From Candidatus Bathyarchaeota archaeon A05DMB-5 (GTDB taxonomy: Archaea > Thermoproteota > Bathyarchaeia > Bathyarchaeales > Bathycorpusculaceae): DNA of 64,000 bases. The position numbers were made by a program, and so were the translations under genes. The notes below the pieces were generated by a model. It saw nothing but the letters and a program-made list of their open reading frames with translations, was not told the origin of the DNA and ran no database searches. The stretch is from assembly GCA_019685655.1 (NCBI GenBank), contig JABFQP010000001.1:62001-126000 (forward strand), written 5' to 3'. Shown one piece after another: positions 25,783-35,164 of the stretch (position 1 is the stretch's first letter; the number at the start of each line of letters is the position of its first letter).

Positions 25783-26700
25783 ATGATTAAAGTTGGATGT
25801 TGCGGCTTTCCTACGTCCATGGCAAGATATTTTGAAAACTTTAGGCTTGTGGAGTTGAACAGCACTTTTTATGGTTATCCACGCATGGAGACTGTTGAGG
25901 GTTGGCGAGAAAAAGCTCCGAAGGATTTTGAGTTTACAGTTAAGGCGCATCAAGACATAAGCCACAAGGCAAAGCTGAAAATTGAAGAATTGAGCCTTCA
26001 AGCGTTTGAACAGATGAAACAAATCTGCAAGACATTAAATTCTAAGATACTGCTTATTCAAACTCCCGCTTCTTTCAAACCCGACAAGCTTGCGGATGCA
26101 GAGAAATTCTTCGAAAAAGTTGACCGTGAAAGTTTGATTTTGGTTTGGGAGACGCGCGGCGATGCTTGGGAATCAAAAGAAAACTATGAAAGGCTTAGAA
26201 AAGTTTTGAAAAATTTAGATGTTGGACATGTTACTGACCCGTTTAAGGTCATGCCCACTTATACAGGCGAGATAGCATATTTCAGATTGCATGGCTTGGG
26301 CAAGCAAATGTACTATTACCAATACTCAGACGAGGAACTGCAAAAACTTAAGGAGCTTATCACGCCATATGAGAAAAAAGGAAAAGACATTTACGTTCTT
26401 TTTAACAACCTTTCCATGTTTGAAGATGGAACACGCTTTAAAGAGTACCTGTCAAGTGGAAGTTTTCCAAAAATCACCCGCTCAACTGGTCTAGCATCTG
26501 TTAAAGAAGTGGCTGAAAAAACACGATATCCAACCACAAAGAGTATGCTGATTAAGAGGCTCGGTTGGCGGCTTGCGGAAGCGGAAGAAGGAAAACAGGT
26601 TAGACTTGAAAAGCTCTTGACGAATCTGCCTTCTAAAAGCTTCAATAGTGTTGACGAACTGGTAAAGGAAATACGGCTTAATAAGAAAATTAATGCGTGA
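25783..26700 (+). CDS. DUF72 (YecE-like) TIM-barrel protein
   Basis: 305 residues. DUF72 signatures include IKVGCCGFPTSMARYFENF, LVELNSTFYGYPRMETVEGW, FEFTVKAHQDISH, WETRGDAW and AYFRLHGLG, with IYVLFNNLSMFEDG near the end. The biochemical role is not established. A C-terminal extension of about 70 residues (KSMLIKRLGWRLAEAEEG) is helical and goes beyond the usual barrel. Its end overlaps the convergent uracil-DNA glycosylase gene by 11 bases. Confidence 0.87.
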   Translation: MIKVGCCGFPTSMARYFENFRLVELNSTFYGYPRMETVEGWREKAPKDFEFTVKAHQDISHKAKLKIEELSLQAFEQMKQICKTLNSKILLIQTPASFKPDKLADAEKFFEKVDRESLILVWETRGDAWESKENYERLRKVLKNLDVGHVTDPFKVMPTYTGEIAYFRLHGLGKQMYYYQYSDEELQKLKELITPYEKKGKDIYVLFNNLSMFEDGTRFKEYLSSGSFPKITRSTGLASVKEVAEKTRYPTTKSMLIKRLGWRLAEAEEGKQVRLEKLLTNLPSKSFNSVDELVKEIRLNKKINA

Positions 26701-27289
26701 TTGTTCTTTCCTTTTCCAATCTTTCTTTAAGCAGTTTGAAATCTTCAATTATCTGCTGTTTGTATTTTGGATGGTAAAGTGCAGCAGCTGGATGAAAAGT
26801 TGAAAAAACGGTTACTTTCATACCTAAAAGAGACACGTCATAAAATTTCCCATGAACCTTCGTTATACTTGTAAATGCTAATCCAGATTTGGAAAAAATG
26901 TAAGCAGTTGAGTGATTACCCAAAGTAACGAGGATTCTTGGCTGAATAGCTTTGATTTGTCTATCCAAATATGATGTACACGCTTGAACCTCGCTTGGTT
27001 GTGGTTCACGATTTCCAGGCGGTCTGCACTTCAAAACGTTACCGATGAAAACATCTTCTCTAGAAAATCTAATTTCTGATAAAAGTGAATCAAGGAATTT
27101 TCCTGCATCGCCAACGAATGGTCTTCCTTTAATGTCTTCCCAATAGCCTGGTGCTTCGCCAATAAACATGACTTGCGTGTTCGGGTTGCCTTCGCCTGGA
27201 ACAGCGTTTTTACGGGTTTTAGATAGTGGACATTTCTGGCAAATTATGACCTCAGCGGCTATGGTTTCGAGTGAATCATTTTTTGGCAA
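26690..27289 (-). CDS. udg: Family 4 uracil-DNA glycosylase
   Basis: Removes uracil from DNA, needed where cytosine deaminates. About 199 residues from TTG 27289, which has GGAGAG ten bases upstream and gives the normal family length; the frame stays open for 32 more codons upstream. Iron-sulfur cysteines lie in IICQKCPLSK, CRPPGNREP and VQACTSYL. Active-site motifs are FIGEAPGYWEDIKGRPFVG (residues 43-61) and FSTFHPAAAL. Confidence 0.92.
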   Translation of the reverse strand: MPKNDSLETIAAEVIICQKCPLSKTRKNAVPGEGNPNTQVMFIGEAPGYWEDIKGRPFVGDAGKFLDSLLSEIRFSREDVFIGNVLKCRPPGNREPQPSEVQACTSYLDRQIKAIQPRILVTLGNHSTAYIFSKSGLAFTSITKVHGKFYDVSLLGMKVTVFSTFHPAAALYHPKYKQQIIEDFKLLKERLEKERTITH

Positions 27290-27477
27290 GGTGGTGTTCT
27301 CTCCTATATTATGTTTCTTTTTGTTTTTCTTATAAATGTCAAAGCTCGGAAGAGGGGGTTTAAACGTGATTAAAGGATTTAACATTAATTAACAATTTTA
27401 AGTTTCAGAATCAGTCGTCAGATGACGGAATAACGGGTAAATATAGCAATCATGTTTTGGTAGTAACGGGTTCAAAA

Positions 27478-27744
27478 ATGATGGAAGCAAGTTTGCTAAC
27501 ACCATGCAACTATTACTGCGGTAACTGTATCATGTACAAGAAGAACAAATGTTTGGGCTGTTCGAAGGCAACAGAAAAGGCAAGTGCTGAAGGAAGAGTT
27601 TTCTGCGACATTGCAGTATGCGCTAAAGACAAAAAAATGCTTACGTGTTCGGATTGCAAGGATTACCCGTGTGAAAAATATGACAAGTCCATTTTCTCAG
27701 ATAGTTTCATCAAGTGGATAAGGGATAAATTGAAAGAACCATAG
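27478..27744 (+). CDS. DUF3795 cysteine-rich protein
   Basis: About 88 residues with ten cysteines in regular pairs: CNYYCGNCIMY, CLGC, CDIAVC, CSDCKDYPCEKY. This matches the DUF3795 family, which probably binds zinc or an iron-sulfur cluster. Function unknown. ATG 27478 is chosen; a second ATG follows directly. Confidence 0.8.
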   Translation: MMEASLLTPCNYYCGNCIMYKKNKCLGCSKATEKASAEGRVFCDIAVCAKDKKMLTCSDCKDYPCEKYDKSIFSDSFIKWIRDKLKEP

Positions 27745-27797
27745 TAAGCATTCAAACAGTCTAAACTCCTTTCTCCACATTTTTCTATTTTAGCCGT

Positions 27798-28574
27798 TCA
27801 GCGTGCTAGCGAATCATTATATTGTGAAATATCTGATGCTTGCAGAATTTCTCTTCTCTTCACGATTTCGCCGAAATCCACAAACTCACCGTTGACTATC
27901 TTCAGTTTTGCATCAATTTTTTTGCCTTTAACATCCACAACATTATATGAATTACAGAAGAACCCTCGCAGTTTTTCGCATGATGTGCTGCCTGCGTGAA
28001 CTACGAGCATGTCTTCCATTCGCCACCGCCACGGTCTATGCCTATGCCCGCACAAAACCAAGTTAACTTTCGACTTTACGATGCTTCTAAGCACGTCGCC
28101 AGCGTCAACGATTGTTATTTGGTCCGCTCCAGTGTCTGGAACTGGAATTATGTGGTGGTGAATCGCCACAATTTTCACTTTGTCCTTGTATTTCTCAAGG
28201 GTTTTTTCAAGCCATAGGTTTTGTCTGTGACCGACTTCTCCGTCATCTCTGTCTGGTCTTGCTGAGCTTAAAATAAGAATAACTGTGTCGCTAACCTCGG
28301 TTACTTGAGAAAACGGGAAAAACTCTTTAAACAATAGATAGCCAGTTGAGCGGTAGTCGTGGTTTCCACTTACGTATAATACTTTTTTGGTTTTCAGTTT
28401 TTTCAGTTCTTTTGCAGCCATTTCAAATTCTGATATCAAGCCATTTTCTGTTAAGTCGCCAGTAACCAGCACAATGTCTGGAGACATTTCGTTTATTTCT
28501 TTGATAGCTGCTCTTAGGGTTTCTTTGCGAAACATGGGACCGCAGTGAATGTCTGAAATTTGAACTAGTAACAT
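27798..28574 (-). CDS. Calcineurin-like metallophosphoesterase
   Basis: 258 residues of the Mre11/CpdA-like fold with all five metal motifs: ISDIHCG, VTGDLTENG, SGNHDYRST, AIHHHIIP and LCGHRHRP. The closest functional class is cyclic-nucleotide phosphodiesterase-like, but the substrate is unknown. It lies 15 bases after the DUF47 gene, and the pair is likely co-transcribed. Confidence 0.88.
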   Translation of the reverse strand: MLLVQISDIHCGPMFRKETLRAAIKEINEMSPDIVLVTGDLTENGLISEFEMAAKELKKLKTKKVLYVSGNHDYRSTGYLLFKEFFPFSQVTEVSDTVILILSSARPDRDDGEVGHRQNLWLEKTLEKYKDKVKIVAIHHHIIPVPDTGADQITIVDAGDVLRSIVKSKVNLVLCGHRHRPWRWRMEDMLVVHAGSTSCEKLRGFFCNSYNVVDVKGKKIDAKLKIVNGEFVDFGEIVKRREILQASDISQYNDSLAR

Positions 28575-28589
28575 GTCATCCCGCGTGTT

Positions 28590-29279
28590 TTATTCTCTGC
28601 TTGCAAGTATAACGATGTAGTCTGCTGTGTCGGCGCACATGTCTGCTGCTTGTTCTACGAATTCGATAAGGTCGTCGAATATGACCATTGCTCCGCAGTT
28701 GATTTTGTCGCTGTGTTTGACGAATAGGGCTTTGGTTTTGAGGTACATCTCGTCAAGTTTGTGTTCGATTTCTTCGACTTTTTCTGCTCCTTTTAATGCG
28801 TCAGCTGGGCTTCCAGTGATTTTTTCTATGCTTCCTCGCAGGGCTTGAGCGCAGTCTACAAGTAGCGAGGTTATACTCACCGCGTTTTCGCATAGTTCTG
28901 TTGGAAGTTGGGTTTCTTCGAGCATTTCTATGCATCTTGCTGCGTCTTTCACGTGGTCGGCGAGTGTGTCCAGTCTTTTTACAAGGTGAAGCAGGTCTTC
29001 TCGGTAGTCCGCCATAAGTGCAGCGCCTACAGATAATTCTTTGAAAACTTCTTTTCGTAGTTCGTCTACTTCTTCTTCTACTTTGAATAGGTTTTTGATG
29101 TGTTGTTTTGCTTCTTTTTTGTTTCCTTCAGAGAAGTTCTTTAATGCATGATGTAGTAGTGTGACGGTGTCGAGGGCTTTGGTTATTTGGGCGTGAGCTA
29201 AATCTAACCCTTTCGTGCGTCTTCGTCTTTCAAACCACGTGTAACTTTTTTTCTCCAAATTTACATGTCTCCTTTTCAA
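28590..29279 (-). CDS. DUF47 / PhoU-like protein
   Basis: 229 residues, almost all helical. The family signatures are KNLFKVEEEVDELRKEVFKEL and YREDLLHLVKRLDTLADHVKDAARC, given in parts at about residues 64-84 and 92-116, plus FDDLIEFVEQAADMCADTADYIV. Members bind metal clusters and are often linked to low-affinity phosphate transport (PitA). No phosphate transporter is adjacent. The gene begins a two-gene unit with the metallophosphoesterase. Confidence 0.88.
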   Translation of the reverse strand: MKRRHVNLEKKSYTWFERRRRTKGLDLAHAQITKALDTVTLLHHALKNFSEGNKKEAKQHIKNLFKVEEEVDELRKEVFKELSVGAALMADYREDLLHLVKRLDTLADHVKDAARCIEMLEETQLPTELCENAVSITSLLVDCAQALRGSIEKITGSPADALKGAEKVEEIEHKLDEMYLKTKALFVKHSDKINCGAMVIFDDLIEFVEQAADMCADTADYIVILASRE

Positions 29280-29342
29280 ACTATTCCAACAGTAAACTTA
29301 TAACTTTTCTTAAAGATTTGAAAATCTAAATCTGTTGGTGCT

Positions 29343-29798
29343 TTACCGTTCTGTTACCCAGCGGGCGCTTTTTTTGCCTTTTTCATCAATAATGTGTTCT
29401 TTTTTGAAAATCGGAACTTCTTTTTTGTAGCGTTCCACTGCTTCTTGTAAGGTTGGGAAAATGTTTTTGCGGTGAGCGCCAGCCACCATGACATACACGA
29501 GGTCTTCGCCAACATCGAACTCGCCTATTAAATGGTGAATTTGAACGTCCACTATGCCTTTTTTCTTTTTTAAATCTTCACAGATTTTTGCTAAAACTTC
29601 GTTTGCTTTTTCTTCGTAGGCTTCCAGCTCCAATTTTTGGACTTTTTTGCCTTCTAATGTCTCTCCGCGGACTACGCCTATAAATAGTGCGATTGCTCCG
29701 GTTTTTTTAAAGTCCGGTCTGTTTTTTACATTTTGTATTATGTCTGAAAGGATGATTGCTCCTTTTTCATGAACTCCAGAGTGTGTTATTGCCACCAT
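29343..29798 (-). CDS. moaE: Molybdopterin synthase catalytic subunit
   Basis: Inserts sulfur carried by MoaD into precursor Z to form molybdopterin. 151 residues with ALFIGVVRGETLEGKKV, the LELEAYEEKA block, VMVAGAHRKNIFPTLQEAVE and the active-site ending VPIFKKEHI. A MoaD-like gene exists at 55385-55669 but far away. It lies 18 bases after the DapB-like dehydrogenase gene. Confidence 0.93.
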   Translation of the reverse strand: MVAITHSGVHEKGAIILSDIIQNVKNRPDFKKTGAIALFIGVVRGETLEGKKVQKLELEAYEEKANEVLAKICEDLKKKKGIVDVQIHHLIGEFDVGEDLVYVMVAGAHRKNIFPTLQEAVERYKKEVPIFKKEHIIDEKGKKSARWVTER

Positions 29799-29816
29799 AG
29801 TGACCTCCGAAGTGCT

Positions 29817-30845
29817 TTATTTTAGGTATTTGCGTATATCTTCCACGGCCGCGGATGGAACTGGTAAATCTTTCATTGTGAGCAAACCGGCAGGCGCGTT
29901 GATTACTTTGGGAATTGCATTGACAATCATTGCCACGGTGCCTATGTCGCCGTGCACGCATGGCTGAATTTTTTGTTTGACAGTCGGGATGCCTTCAATT
30001 GTTATGGCATCGTATTCTTCTTCAGCACCTATGTACGCTTGAAAATCAAGACTTATAACCTCTTTTCCTTTCATTGTGCCTTTTGCCTTTTGTTTTAAAC
30101 CAGCAACCTTTCCCGCATCAACTTTTATATCTCTACTTTCCACGGGTTTCTCTGCGATTACTGATTCGACTGGCTCAACCTTTATTTTGTCAAGTTTCCA
30201 AGCTAAAGCGTCAGCAATCATAGCGATGGATTGTTCAAGTCCAACATGCCCCGTAATTTGTTTGCTCTCGATTTTCTGTTTGAATTCTTCAACTGTTAAG
30301 CCTGCGCCGACTTTCTTTTGGAATGGTAATCGTCTTGTGCCTGCGTTCATGACTCTGACTGCTTCGATTTTGTTTATTTTTTGGCATACTGCAGTGAGCG
30401 TTATTACTAAGGTGTCCATGAGGAAACCGGGGTTTATGCCTGTGCCTAATACTGTAACGTCATGTTTTTTTGCTAGCGCGTCAAGTTTCTCTGCGAGTGC
30501 GGGTTCAGAAAAGCTTGGGTATGATAGTTCTTCGCATGTGGATATGACGTTTACGCCGTTTTTGACTATTGAAGCGATTTGTGGGTAAGTGTCTTTGAGA
30601 TAGGAGGAGGTTGCGTGGATGGCGATGTCTGCTTTTGCCTTTGAAAGTGTAGTGTCTATGTTATTTGAAATGGTTATTCCTAAGTTTTTGCCTAAGCCTA
30701 AAACTGTGCCTAAATCCTTGTCTACTTTTTCTTTGGCTACGTCAACTGCGCCTACTATTTCGATGCCTTCTTTTTCCAGTAGAAATTTGGCGATTAGGCT
30801 GCCGACGGCGCCGATACCATACAATGCAGCTCTTATCTTTTTCAT
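29817..30845 (-). CDS. DapB-like dehydrogenase, 2,4-diaminopentanoate dehydrogenase family
   Basis: 342 residues. An N-terminal Rossmann domain (RAALYGIGAVGSLIAKFLL, with acid GAVDVAKEK) is followed by ATSSYLKD, VNVISTCEELSYP and VTVLGTGINPGFLMDTL. The overall layout fits the 2,4-diaminopentanoate dehydrogenase/homoserine-dehydrogenase-like group used in ornithine breakdown, but no other genes of that pathway are present, so the substrate is open. Upstream is a TATA box CTTTTATAGATT at about 30886-30897; the Hdr/Kor operon diverges from the same spacer. Confidence 0.75.
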   Translation of the reverse strand: MKKIRAALYGIGAVGSLIAKFLLEKEGIEIVGAVDVAKEKVDKDLGTVLGLGKNLGITISNNIDTTLSKAKADIAIHATSSYLKDTYPQIASIVKNGVNVISTCEELSYPSFSEPALAEKLDALAKKHDVTVLGTGINPGFLMDTLVITLTAVCQKINKIEAVRVMNAGTRRLPFQKKVGAGLTVEEFKQKIESKQITGHVGLEQSIAMIADALAWKLDKIKVEPVESVIAEKPVESRDIKVDAGKVAGLKQKAKGTMKGKEVISLDFQAYIGAEEEYDAITIEGIPTVKQKIQPCVHGDIGTVAMIVNAIPKVINAPAGLLTMKDLPVPSAAVEDIRKYLK

Positions 30846-30933
30846 GCCTATTCCTTCTTACGCATTTATTCATAATTTATGTTTAATCTATAAAAGCGTG
30901 TTTGATGTAGCGTGTATAGTGTGATGTTCCATG

Positions 30934-30964
30934 AAACCTTTACGTTTGTAAACCTTTATATCTA
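30934..30964 (+). promoter_or_regulatory. Hdr/Kor operon promoter with repeats
   Basis: AACCTTTATATCTA at 30951-30964 is a good TATA box about 35 bases before the first start codon. Just upstream are an inverted repeat TTTAC-GTTT-GTAAA (30939-30952) and a direct repeat AAACCTTTA (30934-30942 and 30950-30958), the second copy running into the TATA box. A regulator binding site over the BRE region is plausible but unproven. Confidence 0.55.
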
Positions 30965-30997
30965 TGGCAACAACCAAAAATAGAGAGGGCTCAAAAC

Positions 30998-32434
30998 TTG
31001 GAGTCCGCGAAACCAGTAATCTCTAAAGAGGATATAAGAAAAATCTTGGACATTGAACGGCTCAAATACTGCTTCGAATGTGGTATTTGCACGGCAAGCT
31101 GTTCTATGGCAGAACTGATGGGAAATGATTATAATCCGCGTGGGCTTCTGGAAAAAGTTTACTTGGACCCCGAGAGTGTTTTAGCTTCTGATGAGCTTTG
31201 GCTTTGCGCTTGGTGCTACAACTGTCACAAACGTTGTCCTCAAGCCTTACGGATACCCGAAATACTTCTTTTTTTCCGAACAATCGCGGCGAAGCATAGA
31301 TACACGCAGCCTTTTGAAGAAGCACTTGAAAAAATAGTAAAAAATATTCCGTTACCACTTGTGACAACCTTAGTTTGTTTTCACCCAGAACGTGCTGGAC
31401 TGGACAAAGATAAAGTCTTAGAAAGAATCGAGCAAAAACGTAAAGAACTTTTAAAGAAGGATAAAAAGAAGAAAGCAGCAAAAGTTTCAGAAGGAAAAAT
31501 TGCGGTCATAGGCTCAGGACCCGCCGGGCTTACGGTTGCATATGAACTAGCCCGAAAAGGGCGTAAAGTCACAGTTTTTGAAGCGCTTCCTGAAGCGGGT
31601 GGAATGTTGCGGAAGTGCATTCCAGAATATCGCTTACCAAAACATGTTTTAGCGAAAGAAACTCAGATTTTGAAAGATTTGGGTGTGGAGATAAAAACTG
31701 GTGTTCAAATTGGTAAGGATTTGGATTGGGACGAATTGTGGAAGGAAGGGTACAAAGCCGTATTCATTGGTGTTGGCGCCCATAAAAGCCAAAATTTGAG
31801 GATTGAAGGTGGAGATTTAAAGGGGGTCATGCATGCCCTCGACTTTTTATGGAGTGTTAATTTCGGCGAGAAAATAGAGGTTGGAAAAAATGTTGTTGTG
31901 GTTGGTGGCGGAAACGTCGCGGTAGACGTTGCAAGAACAGCGCTGCAGCTTGGAGCAGACAACGTGACCATATTATATCGTCGGTCAATGGATGAAATGC
32001 CCGCCAACCCGTGGGAAGTTAAAGAAGCAGAAAACGAAGGAGTTAAAATCGAATTTTTGGTCGCGCCTAAGAGGATTTTGGGAGAAAATGGAAAGGCCTC
32101 GGCGGTTGAATGTGTTCGCATGCAGTTAGGCGAGCCTGATGATACGGGAAGAAGAAGACCTGTTCCGATAGAAGGTTCAGAATTTACGCGGCAAACGGAC
32201 ATGGTTATTCTTGCGATTGGTGAGGCTTCAGACCTTGCGTTTTTGCCGAAAGAAGTTGAGCTAAATGAAGACGGCACTGTTTGGACTGACCCAATAACTA
32301 TGGAAACCACTATGCGCGGTGTTTTCGCAGGTGGAGATGTGGTGACAGGACCAGCAAGTGTGATAGAAGCAATATTTGCTGGAAAACGAGCCGCTGAATC
32401 AATTGAAGATTACTTGAAGTCTTCGGGAGGATGA
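30998..32434 (+). CDS. HdrC-like/GltD-like fusion flavoprotein (NAD(P)H-linked electron carrier)
   Basis: 478 residues in two parts. Residues about 1-150 are an HdrC-like domain with two 4Fe-4S motifs, CFECGICTASC and CAWCYNCHKRCP. Residues about 165-478 are a GltD/NfnB-type FAD and NAD(P)H domain: IAVIGSGPAGLTVAYELA, EALPEAGGMLRKCIPEYRLP, VVVVGGGNVAVDVARTA and GVFAGGDVVTGPASV. It would pass electrons between pyridine nucleotides and the HdrA protein encoded next. TTG start; stop is four bases from the hdrA start. Confidence 0.88.
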   Translation: MESAKPVISKEDIRKILDIERLKYCFECGICTASCSMAELMGNDYNPRGLLEKVYLDPESVLASDELWLCAWCYNCHKRCPQALRIPEILLFFRTIAAKHRYTQPFEEALEKIVKNIPLPLVTTLVCFHPERAGLDKDKVLERIEQKRKELLKKDKKKKAAKVSEGKIAVIGSGPAGLTVAYELARKGRKVTVFEALPEAGGMLRKCIPEYRLPKHVLAKETQILKDLGVEIKTGVQIGKDLDWDELWKEGYKAVFIGVGAHKSQNLRIEGGDLKGVMHALDFLWSVNFGEKIEVGKNVVVVGGGNVAVDVARTALQLGADNVTILYRRSMDEMPANPWEVKEAENEGVKIEFLVAPKRILGENGKASAVECVRMQLGEPDDTGRRRPVPIEGSEFTRQTDMVILAIGEASDLAFLPKEVELNEDGTVWTDPITMETTMRGVFAGGDVVTGPASVIEAIFAGKRAAESIEDYLKSSGG

Positions 32435-32438
32435 GAAA

Positions 32439-34877
32439 ATGGCAGAAAATAAGACGCAAACGACTAAAGAAACTGGCAGAGACGTTCGCATAGGAGTTTA
32501 TGTTTGCCACTGCGGTTTAAATATCGCTGGTTCCGTGGATTGTGAAGAAGTTGCAAAGTTCGCTTCAACGCTTCCCCACGTTGTTCTAGCCAAAGACAAC
32601 CGCTACACATGTTCAGACCAAGGGCAAGAACAAATAAAAAACGACATCAAAGAGCACAAGCTCAACCGCGTAGTCGTTGCTTCATGTTCACCACGCCTTC
32701 ACGAACCAACATTCAGAAAAGCATGCGAAGAAGCTGGCTTGAACAAGTACCTTTTTGAAATGGCTAACATCCGCGAACATTGCAGTTGGGTCCACCTACA
32801 CGACCACAAAGCAGCAACAGAAAAAGCGAAAGACCTCGTAAAAATGGCAGTAGCCAAAGCAGCTTTGCTTCAGCCAGCAGAAGAAATTGAAGTGCCAATC
32901 ATCCGCAAAGCGTTGGTCATCGGCGGCGGTGTCGCCGGCATTCAAGCCTCACTAGACCTTGCTGACACGGGTTATCAAGTATATTTGGTTGAGAAAGAGC
33001 CAAGCATAGGCGGTATGATGGCGCGCATTGATAAAACGTTTCCAACGATGGATTGTTCTATATGCATTCTCGCGCCTAAAATGTCAGATGTTGGACACCA
33101 TCCCAACATTGAATTGTTAACAAACAGTGAAGTAACTGAAGTTAAAGGTTACATTGGCAATTTCCGTGTAAAAGTTCTGAAAAAACCACGATATGTCACA
33201 AAAGATTGTTCAGCTTGCGGTGAATGCACGAAAGTTTGTCCAGTAGTCGCTCCAAACGAGTTTGACGTCGGCTTAGCCATAAGACACGCCATCTACACGC
33301 CTTTCGCGCAAGCAGTTCCATCCACATACATAATCGACATGAACCTATGCCTCAACAAAGACGGCGTAATAGTCTGCGATAAATGCATGAAAGCATGCGA
33401 AAGACAAGCCATAAAATTCGAAATGAAAACAGAAACCGTCGAACTTGAAGTAGGCACAATAATCGTAGCAACAGGTGCAGACGTTTTCGACCCGTCAACG
33501 CTTCCGCATTACGGATACGGCAGATACCCAAATGTTATCACATCACTCGAATTTGAAAGATTAATTAATGCTGGCGGTCCATCCCACGGGCATTTAATAA
33601 GACCAAGCGACAAGCAGATTCCAAAACGCGTAGCGTTTGTTCAATGTGTAGGTTCTCGCTCAGACAGAAACGGCAGACTCTACTGCAGCAACGTCTGCTG
33701 CATGAATACCATAAAAGACAGCCTACTAATCAAAGAGCATTGGCCAGAAACCGAAATCTACGTTTTCTACGTTGACATACGCGCTTACGGAAAAGGCTTC
33801 GAAGACCTATACAAACGCGCCCGAAGAGAAGGCGTCAAGTTCATTCGCGGGCTTCCATCAGAAATATTAGAAGACAAGAGAACGCGTAACTTGTGGCTTG
33901 TCGGAGAAAACACTCTGCAAAAGGAACTTTACAAAATGAATTTTGACATGGTAATTCTCTCCATAGGCTTAGAGCCTAGAAAAGACAGCGAAATGATACA
34001 GCGGCTATTGACGCTTTCTCGAACGCAAGACGGCTTTTTCATGGAGGCACACCCGAAACTTAGACCTGTGGACGCGGCTACTGGCGGAATATTTTTTGCT
34101 GGTTGCGCCGAAGCACCAAAAGATATCAAGGACAGTGTGACACAGGCAAGTGCGGCTGCAGCCAGAGCTGGCATATTGATGGCTAAGGGAAAAGTAACGG
34201 TTGAAGCCATAACGCCGATTTCTTATGCGGAAAAATGCAAGGCATGCGGTTTGTGCACGAAAGTTTGTCCATACAACGCTATAACGCTTGATAAGGAGTT
34301 AAAGCGAGTAAATATTATAGAGGCTGCGTGTGGCGGATGCGGAACATGCGCCGCTGAATGTCCCTTTGGCGCTTTGACTCAGAACCACTTTACTGACGAG
34401 CAGATTCTTGCGCAAGTAGACGCTGTTACTGAGCAGGATGCAGATAAGAAAATTGTTGCTTTTTGTTGCAACTGGTGCGCCTATGCAGGTGCAGACTTCG
34501 CTGGCGTAAGTAGAATGCAATATCCGCCGAACGTGCGCATAATTCGAACAATGTGTTCTGGACGTGTGTCACCGAAATTTGTTGAAAGAGCATTTGCAAG
34601 AGGCGCTGCAGCAGTTTTAGTAGCTGGCTGCCACCCGGGCGATTGCCACTACATAAACGCAAATTATCACACGCAGAAACGTGTGGAAAAACTCTCGAAG
34701 AAAATGGAGCAAAACGGATTAAACAAGGAACGGTTGCAGTTGTTGTGGGCTTCAGCGGCGGAAGGCGAACGCTTTGCCTCTAAAATTCGCGAAATGCAAG
34801 GGATAGTTGAGAAAGTAACGCGTGAAGAAATAGAAAAAGCCAAAAAGGTTTTCGAAAAGGCTTTAGGAGGAAACTAG
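32439..34877 (+). CDS. hdrA: HdrA-MvhD fusion (flavin-based electron-bifurcation subunit)
   Basis: 812 residues. The HdrA body has the N-terminal Cys region VYVCHCGLNIAGS, the FAD motif ALVIGGGVAGIQASLDLA, MDCSICILAPKM, and ferredoxin motifs CSACGECTKVCP and CDKCMKACE, then CKACGLCTKVCP and CGGCGTCAAECP near residues 605-640. The final 140 residues are an MvhD/FrhD-like [2Fe-2S] domain (FCCNWCAYAGAD, RTMCSGRVSP, VAGCHPGDCHY). HdrA bifurcates or confurcates electrons at its FAD. GGGAGG precedes the ATG. No HdrB gene is in the operon. Confidence 0.94.
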   Translation: MAENKTQTTKETGRDVRIGVYVCHCGLNIAGSVDCEEVAKFASTLPHVVLAKDNRYTCSDQGQEQIKNDIKEHKLNRVVVASCSPRLHEPTFRKACEEAGLNKYLFEMANIREHCSWVHLHDHKAATEKAKDLVKMAVAKAALLQPAEEIEVPIIRKALVIGGGVAGIQASLDLADTGYQVYLVEKEPSIGGMMARIDKTFPTMDCSICILAPKMSDVGHHPNIELLTNSEVTEVKGYIGNFRVKVLKKPRYVTKDCSACGECTKVCPVVAPNEFDVGLAIRHAIYTPFAQAVPSTYIIDMNLCLNKDGVIVCDKCMKACERQAIKFEMKTETVELEVGTIIVATGADVFDPSTLPHYGYGRYPNVITSLEFERLINAGGPSHGHLIRPSDKQIPKRVAFVQCVGSRSDRNGRLYCSNVCCMNTIKDSLLIKEHWPETEIYVFYVDIRAYGKGFEDLYKRARREGVKFIRGLPSEILEDKRTRNLWLVGENTLQKELYKMNFDMVILSIGLEPRKDSEMIQRLLTLSRTQDGFFMEAHPKLRPVDAATGGIFFAGCAEAPKDIKDSVTQASAAAARAGILMAKGKVTVEAITPISYAEKCKACGLCTKVCPYNAITLDKELKRVNIIEAACGGCGTCAAECPFGALTQNHFTDEQILAQVDAVTEQDADKKIVAFCCNWCAYAGADFAGVSRMQYPPNVRIIRTMCSGRVSPKFVERAFARGAAAVLVAGCHPGDCHYINANYHTQKRVEKLSKKMEQNGLNKERLQLLWASAAEGERFASKIREMQGIVEKVTREEIEKAKKVFEKALGGN

Positions 34878-34879
34878 TA

Positions 34880-35164
34880 ATGCCAGAAAGAATTAAACAT
34901 CAGCCACTTGACAAGGAAAAAGTAAAGCCACCTCAAGCGCAGATTTACTTGATTAAAGACCAATGTAAAGGCTGCGGTTTCTGTATTCAATTCTGCCCAA
35001 AAAAGGTTCTTGAAGAGTCCCAAGAAATAAATGCGCGGGGTGTTCACCCTCCGAAGGTTGTTGACGAAAGCAAATGTATTATATGCAGCTTTTGCACTGC
35101 AATTTGTCCAGACTTTGCAATTTTTGTTACTGAAAAATCATGTAAAGAGGATGTTGAAAAATGA
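34880..35164 (+). CDS. korD: 2-oxoacid:ferredoxin oxidoreductase, delta (ferredoxin) subunit
   Basis: 94 residues with two 4Fe-4S motifs, CKGCGFCIQFCPKKV and CIICSFCTAICPDFA. Carries electrons out of the KorAB core. It begins two bases after the hdrA stop behind AGGAGG, and its stop overlaps the korA start by four bases (ATGA), so translation is coupled across the whole operon. Confidence 0.92.
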   Translation: MPERIKHQPLDKEKVKPPQAQIYLIKDQCKGCGFCIQFCPKKVLEESQEINARGVHPPKVVDESKCIICSFCTAICPDFAIFVTEKSCKEDVEK

